From: Aquibium microcysteis
GTDB taxonomy: Bacteria; Pseudomonadota; Alphaproteobacteria; Rhizobiales; Rhizobiaceae
Assembly: GCF_014495845.1 (NCBI RefSeq)
Contig: NZ_CP061080.1
Coordinates: 3,151,001-3,215,000, forward strand
DNA length: 64,000 nucleotides
Direction of reading: 5' to 3'
Position numbers and translations under genes: made by a program. The notes beneath the pieces are model-generated. The model made no database searches. It worked only from the letters and a program-made list of their open reading frames with translations, and was not told where the DNA came from. Shown here piece after piece: positions 52,624-61,251 of the stretch (the first letter of the stretch is position 1; each line of letters starts with the position of its first letter).

Positions 52624-55157
52624 CGGGTCCTTCCGGTCATCAGTCCCTGCGCCTCCTCGATCAGGTCGTCCGCCGCCTCGGCCAGAAGCGTGTCGCTCGC
52701 CTCGCCGTTCACCGATTCCTTGCCGATCTCCAGCATGATCGGAACCGCCAGCGGCGAGATCCGCCCGAGGTCCTTGTGCATGATTCGACCCTTGATGCGC
52801 GAGAGCATATCCGACAGACGCGCGACGTCGAGAAGCCCCGTCGCCGCATCGGCGCGCGTGGCCTGCATCAGGATGTGGTCGGGTTCGTGGCTGCGCAGGA
52901 CGTCGTAGATCAGGTCCGCCGACACCGTCACCTGCCGCCCGGTCTTCTCCTGCCCCGGATGGCGCTTCTCGATCAGCCCGGCAATCACCGCGCAGTAGCG
53001 GAAGGTGCGCTTCAGCAGCCAGCTCTCCGCCAGCCACGCATCGAGGTCGTCGCCCAGCATATCCTCGTCGAAGAGCTGCGCCAGCGGCGCCTCGCCCGAT
53101 CTCGCCATGCTCCCCATGTCCGACAGACCCCACACCGCCAGTGCATAGTCGCTGGCGACGAAGCCGAGCGGCCGCGCCCCGGCCCGCTCCAGCCGTCGCG
53201 TCAGCAGCATGCCGAGCGTCTGGTGCGCCAGCCGGCCTTCGAACGGATAGGTCACCATGTAGTAGCGCTGCCCGCGCGGAAAGGTCTCCACCAGCAGATG
53301 GTCGCGCTTGGGCAGCGCCGAGACGTCGCGCTGCAGCCGAAGCCAGTCCGCCACCTGGTCGGGCAGCGCCTGCCAGCGCGCCGGATCCGCCAGCATCGCC
53401 CGCACCTGATCGGCGAGATAGGTCGACAGCGGGAACTTCCCGCCGGCATAGGACGGCACCATGGCATCGACGCCGGTGGCATTCGACACGAAGGCTTCGT
53501 TCTCGCGGATTCCCTCGAAGCGGAGCACCCGGCCGGAGAACATGAAGGTGTCGCCGGGCGCCAGCGTTTCCAGGAAGTACTCCTCGACCTTCCCCAGGAC
53601 CGGCCCCCCGCGCCCCCCTGCCCCGCGCCCCGACCGGACGTAGCGCACGTTGAGCATCGGCGCCTCGATGATCGTTCCGACGTTGAGGCGGTACTGCTGC
53701 GCCACCCGCGGATTGCTGACGCGCCACAGCCCGTCCTTCGTCTGCCGGATGCGGGCATAGCGCTCATAGCTGCGCAGCGCATAGCCGCCGGTCGCGACGA
53801 ACTGGACGATCCGGTCGAAGCTGTCGCGGTCGAGCGCGGCATAAGGCGCGGCCGTCCTGACCTCCGCGAACAGCGCGTCCGCCGAGAAGGGCGCGCCGCA
53901 GGCGCATCCGAGCACGTGCTGGGCCAGCACGTCGAGCGCACCGTCGAGCAGCGGCGGCGTGTCCTGCGCACCCAGATAGTTCGCCTCGATGGCAGCGCGG
54001 CATTCCATCACCTCGAACCGGTTCGCCGGCACCAGGATCGCCTTCGAGGGCTCGTCCATGCGGTGGTTGGAGCGGCCGATGCGCTGGGCGAGCCGGCTCG
54101 CGCCTTTCGGCGCGCCGACGTGGACGACGAGGTCGACGTCGCCCCAGTCGATCCCGAGGTCGAGCGTCGACGTCGCCACGATCGCCCGCAGCGCGTTGTT
54201 CTCCATCGCCTTCTCCACCTTGCGGCGCTGTGCGACGTCGAGCGAGCCGTGATGCAGCGCGATCGGCAGGTTGTCGTCGTTGATGCGCCACAGTTCCTGG
54301 AACAGCATCTCGGCCTGGCTGCGCGTGTTGACGAAGAGCAGCGTCGTCCTGTGCCGGCGGATCTCTTCGTAGACCTCCGGCATGGCATGGCGCGCCGAAT
54401 GCCCCGCCCACGGTACCCGTTCGCGCGATTCCAGGATGGTGATCTGCGGCTTTGCGCCGCCCGCCACGGTGATCAGGTCGGCCATCGCGCGGGATCCGTC
54501 CTGCGGAACCAGCCAGCGGCGCAGCGCATCGGGCTCGGCAACGGTGGCCGAGAGGCCGACCGTCTGCAGCGACGGCACCAGCCTGCGCAGCCGTGCCAGC
54601 CCGAGCGCCAGCAGATGACCGCGCTTGGATGTGACCAGCGAGTGCAGTTCGTCGAGCACGACGTAGCGCAGGCCCGAGAAGAACCGCGCCGCGTCCGCCG
54701 AGGCGATCAGCAGCGCAAGCTGCTCGGGCGTGGTCAGCAGGATGTCGGGGGGCGACAGCTTCTGGCGCTGGCGCTTGTGGGCGGGCGTGTCGCCGGTACG
54801 GGTCTCCAGCGTGACCGGCAGGCCGATGCCTTCGACCGGCTTCGTCAGGTTGCGCTCGATGTCGACGGCCAGCGCCTTCAGCGGCGAGATGTAGAGCGTG
54901 TGCACGCCGCGATGCGCTTCGCCCGGCCTGCGCCTGCCGCGCTCCGCGAGATCGACCAGCGACGGCAGGAACCCGGCCAGCGTCTTGCCCGCACCGGTCG
55001 GCGCGATCAGCAGCACGGAGGCACCGCCCTGCGCCCGGACCAGCAGGTCGAGCTGATGCGCCCGCGGCGCCCAGCCGCGCTCGGCGAACCAGCGCAGGAA
55101 GGCGGGCGGCAGGCGCGCGGCGGCCGTGTCGGGCGGGAGGACGGACTGGTTGGTCAC
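52620..55157 (-). CDS. Ligase-associated DEXH-box helicase, Lhr type
   Basis: An 845-residue SF2 helicase. Motif I is APTGAGKTLAGFLPSL at about 51-66, the DEXH box appears as VLDELHSLV, SAT is GLSATVAEP, and motif VI is QRIGRSNHRMDE. The C-terminal half is the Lhr C-terminal domain. In other bacteria this helicase sits with an exonuclease/phosphoesterase and DNA ligase for repair of damaged DNA; the ligase is not next door here. The GTG at 55157 is chosen because it gives the family length; the frame runs on upstream without a plausible start. Confidence 0.88.
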   Translation of the reverse strand: MTNQSVLPPDTAAARLPPAFLRWFAERGWAPRAHQLDLLVRAQGGASVLLIAPTGAGKTLAGFLPSLVDLAERGRRRPGEAHRGVHTLYISPLKALAVDIERNLTKPVEGIGLPVTLETRTGDTPAHKRQRQKLSPPDILLTTPEQLALLIASADAARFFSGLRYVVLDELHSLVTSKRGHLLALGLARLRRLVPSLQTVGLSATVAEPDALRRWLVPQDGSRAMADLITVAGGAKPQITILESRERVPWAGHSARHAMPEVYEEIRRHRTTLLFVNTRSQAEMLFQELWRINDDNLPIALHHGSLDVAQRRKVEKAMENNALRAIVATSTLDLGIDWGDVDLVVHVGAPKGASRLAQRIGRSNHRMDEPSKAILVPANRFEVMECRAAIEANYLGAQDTPPLLDGALDVLAQHVLGCACGAPFSADALFAEVRTAAPYAALDRDSFDRIVQFVATGGYALRSYERYARIRQTKDGLWRVSNPRVAQQYRLNVGTIIEAPMLNVRYVRSGRGAGGRGGPVLGKVEEYFLETLAPGDTFMFSGRVLRFEGIRENEAFVSNATGVDAMVPSYAGGKFPLSTYLADQVRAMLADPARWQALPDQVADWLRLQRDVSALPKRDHLLVETFPRGQRYYMVTYPFEGRLAHQTLGMLLTRRLERAGARPLGFVASDYALAVWGLSDMGSMARSGEAPLAQLFDEDMLGDDLDAWLAESWLLKRTFRYCAVIAGLIEKRHPGQEKTGRQVTVSADLIYDVLRSHEPDHILMQATRADAATGLLDVARLSDMLSRIKGRIMHKDLGRISPLAVPIMLEIGKESVNGEASDTLLAEAADDLIEEAQGLMTGRTR

Positions 55158-55278
55158 GGCGAAAGAACTAAAGCAGAACAGGCGTCGTGGGAAGGGTGCA
55201 GCTGGACACGACGACCGCAGCGGCGGCGATCCAGGCCGGAACGCGCGCAGGCGAGGGCCACCCCGATGCGGACAGACC

Positions 55279-56301
55279 TCAGTTCGGCAGCGCGACAGGC
55301 TCGTCGCCGGCCTGGACCCCGTCCTCGCGGACGGGCTGCAATGCCTCCGCCCTCCCCTTCCGCGCGACAACGATCAGCCCCTCGACCGGCTCGCCGCGGT
55401 CCATGCGGATCGTATGCGGATCGAGGGAGACGATGGTGAAGCCGGCGACGGCGAGCAGATCGCGCAGCGGCCCCTCCGAATGCGCGTAGCGACGCGATGG
55501 GCGCAGCACCACCGGTTCCGGGCCCTCGTGCCGTTCGACCGAGAAGGCGAAGAGGCCGCCCCGCGGCAGCAGGGCGGACACGGTGCCGACGATCCGATCG
55601 AGCGCGCCCATGTAGAGGAACACGTCGGCCGCGACCACCAGATCTGCTGGCATGGCGGGGCGCCCCCCTTCGCCATGCGACGCTCCGGCACAAGCGGTCG
55701 CGGGATCGAGCGTCTGCAGGTCCTGCCGCCGAAGCCTGTCGTAGATGCGCTTCGCCTCCGCCCTCTTCAGCATGCCGGCCGAGATGTCGACGCCGTCGAG
55801 GAAGCTCGCGCGGCCGCGCAGCCGCTCGCCCATCAGTCCCGTGCCGCAGCCGAGATCCAGCGCATGTGCGAACCGCACGGCACCCGCCGCCGAAAGCGCC
55901 TGCGCGATCAGGTCCGGCACGCGGTACGCGAGGCGCTCCACCAGCGCCTTGTCGAACCGGTCGGCATACTGGTCGAACAGTGTTTCGACGAAGGCGCTCG
56001 GCGGCGCGTCGATGGCATGGGCGGCACCCAGCAGCCCGAGCTTGAGGCTGGCGCCCAGACGGTCGGACGGGTCGACCCGAAGTGCCTCGGCGAAAGCCTC
56101 CGCAGCCGCCGCCTGCTCCCCCGCCGCCTCCCGCATTTCGCCAAGGCGGAACCACCCCGCCGCCCAGCCCGGCACGAGCCTCAGCGTATCGGCCAGCAAC
56201 CCGGCGGCCGCTGCGGCGTCGCCGCCCGAGAAGAGCATTTCGGCATAGTCGGCGCGGCGGTCCGCGACCAGGTCGCCCGAGGAGAACTGCAGCGATGTCA
56301 T
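55279..56301 (-). CDS. TPR-containing SAM-dependent methyltransferase
   Basis: A 340-residue protein. The N-terminal 85 residues include tetratricopeptide-like helices (AGLLADTLRLVPGWAAGWFRLGEM, EAFAEALRVDP), followed by a class I methyltransferase with ALDLGCGTGLMGERLRG at about 145-160 and VADVFLYMGALDRI. The substrate is unknown. The start at 56301 is the first ATG. It is separated from the helicase gene by 121 bases and divergent from the autotransporter. Confidence 0.8.
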   Translation of the reverse strand: MTSLQFSSGDLVADRRADYAEMLFSGGDAAAAAGLLADTLRLVPGWAAGWFRLGEMREAAGEQAAAAEAFAEALRVDPSDRLGASLKLGLLGAAHAIDAPPSAFVETLFDQYADRFDKALVERLAYRVPDLIAQALSAAGAVRFAHALDLGCGTGLMGERLRGRASFLDGVDISAGMLKRAEAKRIYDRLRRQDLQTLDPATACAGASHGEGGRPAMPADLVVAADVFLYMGALDRIVGTVSALLPRGGLFAFSVERHEGPEPVVLRPSRRYAHSEGPLRDLLAVAGFTIVSLDPHTIRMDRGEPVEGLIVVARKGRAEALQPVREDGVQAGDEPVALPN

Positions 56302-56562
56302 GAAGATGGACCCGGCAACCGCACTCTGCGGACGACGGCTTATGGGTCAACTCTCGGACATGCGCAAGCCGCGATCCGCCGGCAACCCTCTGGCTCGGAT
56401 TCACACATTGTTGCAGTCGTGCCACAGCCCGGAAAAGTTCCGTTACGGAGGCGCCCGCTGCTATCGATGTGCACCTGCGTCGGGTACTTAACAAAAGAGA
56501 CAGTCTAGGGCGGCGTGATTCCATGCGCCCGTTCATGTATTGATGCGAGGCAGGGGAACGAC
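56302..56562. other. Promoter region of the autotransporter gene
   Basis: This 261-base interval between divergent genes contains two GANTC sites (56398-56402 and 56517-56521) and a TTAACAAAAG segment near 56469. A GGGGAA ribosome site precedes the autotransporter start. No clear -10/-35 pair stands out. Confidence 0.4.
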
Positions 56563-59500
56563 ATGATGGATCGAGTGAAGCACAGCGGAAGCCCCGCCCA
56601 GGCCGGAAGCCTCACCGGCGGCAGGAGCGCGGCCCGGCGCAATGCACTGCTCGGCGGTGCGGCGCTCTGCGTCGTCTTCATGACCATCGGAACGCCGGGT
56701 GATGCCAATGCCGCCTGCTCGATCAACGGCACCATCCAGACCTGCACCGGCCTCCTCGGCGACGGCGTATCGGCCACGAACCCGGTCGAGACGCTGATCA
56801 TCGACGACGTGACCGGCAAGGTCTGGCCCGATCTCGCCGGCGTCAATGCAATCGACTTCCAGTCGACCGGTCCGATCACCATCATCAGCGACACCGGCAA
56901 GTTCGCGACCATCGCCGTCGATGCCGACGGCATCAACGCCAACACCACGGGCGGCTCGATCACCATCTCGCACGACGGCGACATCGTTTCCGACGGCGGC
57001 TACGGCGTGCGCACCATTTCGCTCGGCGGCACGTCGATCATCGTGGACGGCGACATCGAGAGCACGCTCGGCGGCATCAGCGCCCGCAACGACGACGCCG
57101 GCTCGACGCTGTACATCTATCATGAGGGCGACATTTCGGCGTCGGCGGGTCCCGGCATCGACGCGCTCTCGTCGAGCACGGCCGTCGAAGTCGTCAACGA
57201 AGGCGACATCGCCGCCGGTGGAGACGGCATCCGCGCGGTAGCAACCTCATCCGCCGGCGTCACCGTCACCCAGACCGGCGACATCGATGCCGGGGACCGC
57301 GGAATCTTCGCCAGTGCTGCGCTTGGCACCGTGACCGTGAACAGCGTCGGCGACATCGTCTCGGTCAACAACGGCATTCATCTTCTTTCTTCGTCGTCCA
57401 ACGCGACCGCCACCCATTATGGCGACGTCACCTCGAGCGGCGGTGTCGGCATCATGGTCGAAGCGCCCGATGGCGGCGCAAACCTTACGGGCGCCGGGAC
57501 GATCTCGGCTTACGAAGACGGCATTTTCGTCCAGTCGACGGGGTCGGACGACTCCGCCAGCGTGGTCTGGAACGGTGACGTGACGTCGCAGACCGGCAAG
57601 GGTGTCTACGTCTACGCAGCCAATGACTTCGTCGCGGTCACTACGACCGGCAACATCTCTTCCGCCGATGATGCGCTCTTCGCCATGACGGCGAGCTTCG
57701 CCGGCGTCGCCGTCGATCATACCGGCAACCTCACCTCGTCCTCCAAGAACGGCGTCTACGCCTATGCCGCGGGCGGCGCGGTCTCCGTCGACGTCGACGA
57801 CAGCGTCATCAATGCCTCGGGCTACGGCATCTTCGCGCAGACCAAGGGATCAGGCAGCGACGACGGCGTGACCGTCCAGTTCGACGGCACCATCGCCGGC
57901 AGCTGGATCGGCATCCAGGCCGAAGCGACGGCAGGCGCCGTGCTCGTCATCAGCAACAGCTCGATCACGGCCTGGGATCACGGCATCTGGGCGGCCAATA
58001 CCGGTTCGGAGAGCGTGGCGGTCATCCAGTCCGGCAGCATCTCCGCGGATTCCGGCCACGCCATCTACGCCTACACGCCGAACGGCGCCGTCACCGTCTC
58101 GGCGTCGGGCGATCTGTTCCAGGCCGGCGGCGCCGCGATCTATGCCGAGAACAAGTACAACGCCCCCGTCATCGTCGGCATCACGGGCAACATCCAGGCC
58201 GGTGGCGACGGCATCACCGCGCTGTCGGCGCAGGGAGTGGTGAACGTCACCATGCGCGGCGACATCGACGCGGACGGCGCCGGCATCTTCGCCCAGAGCA
58301 AGGCCTCGGCGACCGTCACGGTCGACAGCATCGGCGACATGGACACCGGCGGCGACGCGATCTTCGCCAGTTCCTCGCAGGGCATCGTCGACGTCGACTC
58401 GATCGGAAACCTCACGGCCGGCGGCTATGGCATCTATGCCGTCAACCTCGGCAGCAACGTCGTGACCGTGAACAGCACCGGCAACATCGATGCCGGCAAC
58501 CGCGGCATCTACGCCCAGTCGGCGACCGGCGCCGTCACCATCGTGACGAACGGAAACGTGGGGTCGAGTTCGGACGCCATTTTTGCGCAGAGCGATGGCT
58601 CGGCCACCGTTTCCGTCATCAGCAACGGCGATCTCACCGCGGGAACCAATGGTGACGGCATCTACGCCTACTCCGCGACCGGCCTCGTGACGGTCAGCAG
58701 CACCGGAAACATCTCCGCCGACAGCGACGGCATCTTCGCCCGCTCGATGGGCAACAGCACGGTCTCGATCACCAGCCTCGGGAACATCTCGGCGGATGAC
58801 GGCTACGGCATCTACGGCTACTCGGCCACGGGCGTGGTGACCATCCTGTCTACGGGCACCATCTGGTCCGGCGATCACGGCGTCTATGCGCTGAACCTCG
58901 GCGATGGCACCGTCGGCGTCGCGCGGTCGGGCGACATCTATGCCGACGGCAGCGGTATCCGCGCAACGTCGACGGGCGCCACCGTTTCGATCATCAATTC
59001 CGGCAACATCGAAGCAGGCGGCGACGGCATCTTCGCGCTGACGAACGGAAGCAATGGCGTCGGCATCAACAATGTCGGCAACATCAATGCGGACGGCTAC
59101 GGCATCGCGGGCCATTCGGATGCGGGATCCGTCACCATCAACAACACCGGCGACATCTGGTCGGGCAGCGACGGCATCCGCGCGACGACGCTCAGCACGT
59201 CGAAGGTCACCGTCACGCAGCTCGGCGACATCGATGCCGACGGCTTCGGCGTCTACGTCAATGCGCTCGACGGCAATGCCGAAGTGGACACCACCGGCGA
59301 CATCACCTCGGTCAATCACGGCATCTATGCCCTGACCAACGGCGACACCCTCATCGACATCGACCACGAGGGCAGCATCACCTCCACCAGCGGCAACGGC
59401 ATCACCGCGACGTCGATTGCCAGGGGGACGATCGACGTCAACGTCGACGGCGGAACGGTTTCGGGCGCGCTCGACGGCATCCGGGTCACGAGCTACGGTG

Positions 59501-61227
59501 CCATGACGGTCACCGTCGGGGCGGATGCCTCGGTCACGGGCACCACCGGCAATGCCGGTGTCCGCTTCGTCGACGGTCTCGGGCTGCAGCTCACCAACTA
59601 CGGCTCGATCTCGAACACCGGCGGCATCAACCAGTTCGCCGTGGTTTCGGCCCAGAACGACACCACCGTCGACAACTACGGAACGATCAGCGGCAACGTG
59701 CTGCTCGGCCCCTGGAACAACCCCTTCAACAACCGCTCCGGCGGCCTGTTCGAGATGGGCGGCACGGTCAACATCGGTAACGACAGCACCCTCAGCAACT
59801 CGGGCACGCTGTCGCCGGGCGGCGACGACAATGTCTACACGTCGACGCTGACGGGCATCCTCGTCAACGAGGCGACCGGTACGCTGCTGTTCGACGTCGA
59901 CATGGACAACGGCACCGCCGACCGCATCGCCGTCTCCAACACCGCCTCGCTCGACGGCGACCTGCGGCTGAACTTCGTCAGCGCCGACGGCACGCCGGAG
60001 ACCTACACCATCATCACCACGGCGAACGGCGCCACGCAGTCGCTGACCATCACCAACCCCTTCGTGCTCGCCGGCGTCAGCACGGTGAACGGCGGCAACG
60101 ACGTCCAGCTGTCGATCAACGGCTTCGACTTCTCGCCGGCCGGCATGGGCGACAATGCCAGCTCCATCGGCAACGCCATCCAGGCCAGCATCCAGGGCCC
60201 CGGCGGGCTCGAGCCGCTGGCGGTGGCGCTGCTCAACCTCGGCTCCGTCGAGGAAGGCGAGGCCGCCCTCAACCAGCTGTCGCCCAACATCTACGTCGCC
60301 GACCAGATCGCCGCCGTGCAGGACATCGACACCTTCTCCGACGGCATGCTCAGCTGCCGCATGGCCGGTGGCGAGAACGCCTTCGCCGCCGAGGGCGAAT
60401 GCGCCTGGGGCCGCGCCGTCTACAGCGAGTACGACCTGAACGCCGCCAATGGCGACCTGACCGGCTTCAACACCCGCTCCACCGAGATCATGGGCGGCGT
60501 GCAGATGGCGGTCGACGGCACGCCCTGGCGCCTCGGCGGCTCCATCGGCTACCGCTCGTCCGACCGCGACGGCGACGGCGGCGCGTCGAGCAAGGGCGAC
60601 AGCTTCTCGGCCGGCGCGGTCGTCAAGTACGCACCCGGCCCGCTGCTGCTGGCGGCCTCGCTCTCGGCCTCCCACGGCAGCTACGACACGCTGCGGCCGA
60701 TCGCCTTCGGCAACTTCACCGACCTCCTGTCGGGCGAGACCGACGTGACCACCGTCAGCGGCCGCCTGCGCGCCGCCTACACGCTGCAGACCGGCGGCTT
60801 CTACCTGCGCCCGATGGTCGACCTGTCGGCCACCTACGTGCGCACCGGCGCCTTCACCGAAAGCGGCGGCGTGGCCTCCATCAGCAGCAACGGCGTCGAC
60901 AACACCGTGCTGGCGCTGCTGCCGGCGGTCGAGGTCGGCGGCCAGATCGAACTCGGCGGCGACATGCTGCTGCGGCCCTACCTGCGCGGCGGCGTCGCCC
61001 TCTACACCGGCAACGACTACTCGCTGACCGGTGTCTTCAACGCCGACGGCAACGCCGCGACGCCCTTCACCGTCGGCACCACCTCCGAAGACGTCCTGTG
61101 GACCGTCTCGGCCGGCGTCGACATCCTCAAGGGCGACATGGGCACCCTCCAGATCTTCTACGAGGGCGCCTTCGGCCAGGACACCACGATCAACGCAGGC
61201 GGCGCCAAGTTCAGCGTCAACTTCTGA
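56563..61227 (+). CDS. Autotransporter adhesin with about 34 beta-helix repeats
   Basis: A 1554-residue type Va autotransporter. A long basic signal region ends near DANAA at about residue 50. Residues about 140-1050 are built from some 34 tandem coils of 23-27 residues, each of the form G(D/N)I-x-(A/S)-x-DGI(F/Y)A, then S-x-G-x-VTV, a right-handed beta-helix pattern. After a linker, residues about 1270-1554 form the outer-membrane beta barrel and end in FSVNF, the terminal Phe recognised by the BAM complex. The ATG at 56563 follows GGGGAA. The passenger has one early Cys pair (AACSINGTIQTC). It is probably a surface adhesin. Confidence 0.88.
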   Translation: MMDRVKHSGSPAQAGSLTGGRSAARRNALLGGAALCVVFMTIGTPGDANAACSINGTIQTCTGLLGDGVSATNPVETLIIDDVTGKVWPDLAGVNAIDFQSTGPITIISDTGKFATIAVDADGINANTTGGSITISHDGDIVSDGGYGVRTISLGGTSIIVDGDIESTLGGISARNDDAGSTLYIYHEGDISASAGPGIDALSSSTAVEVVNEGDIAAGGDGIRAVATSSAGVTVTQTGDIDAGDRGIFASAALGTVTVNSVGDIVSVNNGIHLLSSSSNATATHYGDVTSSGGVGIMVEAPDGGANLTGAGTISAYEDGIFVQSTGSDDSASVVWNGDVTSQTGKGVYVYAANDFVAVTTTGNISSADDALFAMTASFAGVAVDHTGNLTSSSKNGVYAYAAGGAVSVDVDDSVINASGYGIFAQTKGSGSDDGVTVQFDGTIAGSWIGIQAEATAGAVLVISNSSITAWDHGIWAANTGSESVAVIQSGSISADSGHAIYAYTPNGAVTVSASGDLFQAGGAAIYAENKYNAPVIVGITGNIQAGGDGITALSAQGVVNVTMRGDIDADGAGIFAQSKASATVTVDSIGDMDTGGDAIFASSSQGIVDVDSIGNLTAGGYGIYAVNLGSNVVTVNSTGNIDAGNRGIYAQSATGAVTIVTNGNVGSSSDAIFAQSDGSATVSVISNGDLTAGTNGDGIYAYSATGLVTVSSTGNISADSDGIFARSMGNSTVSITSLGNISADDGYGIYGYSATGVVTILSTGTIWSGDHGVYALNLGDGTVGVARSGDIYADGSGIRATSTGATVSIINSGNIEAGGDGIFALTNGSNGVGINNVGNINADGYGIAGHSDAGSVTINNTGDIWSGSDGIRATTLSTSKVTVTQLGDIDADGFGVYVNALDGNAEVDTTGDITSVNHGIYALTNGDTLIDIDHEGSITSTSGNGITATSIARGTIDVNVDGGTVSGALDGIRVTSYGAMTVTVGADASVTGTTGNAGVRFVDGLGLQLTNYGSISNTGGINQFAVVSAQNDTTVDNYGTISGNVLLGPWNNPFNNRSGGLFEMGGTVNIGNDSTLSNSGTLSPGGDDNVYTSTLTGILVNEATGTLLFDVDMDNGTADRIAVSNTASLDGDLRLNFVSADGTPETYTIITTANGATQSLTITNPFVLAGVSTVNGGNDVQLSINGFDFSPAGMGDNASSIGNAIQASIQGPGGLEPLAVALLNLGSVEEGEAALNQLSPNIYVADQIAAVQDIDTFSDGMLSCRMAGGENAFAAEGECAWGRAVYSEYDLNAANGDLTGFNTRSTEIMGGVQMAVDGTPWRLGGSIGYRSSDRDGDGGASSKGDSFSAGAVVKYAPGPLLLAASLSASHGSYDTLRPIAFGNFTDLLSGETDVTTVSGRLRAAYTLQTGGFYLRPMVDLSATYVRTGAFTESGGVASISSNGVDNTVLALLPAVEVGGQIELGGDMLLRPYLRGGVALYTGNDYSLTGVFNADGNAATPFTVGTTSEDVLWTVSAGVDILKGDMGTLQIFYEGAFGQDTTINAGGAKFSVNF

Positions 61228-61251
61228 TCGGGTAACCGGAACGCGAGTATC

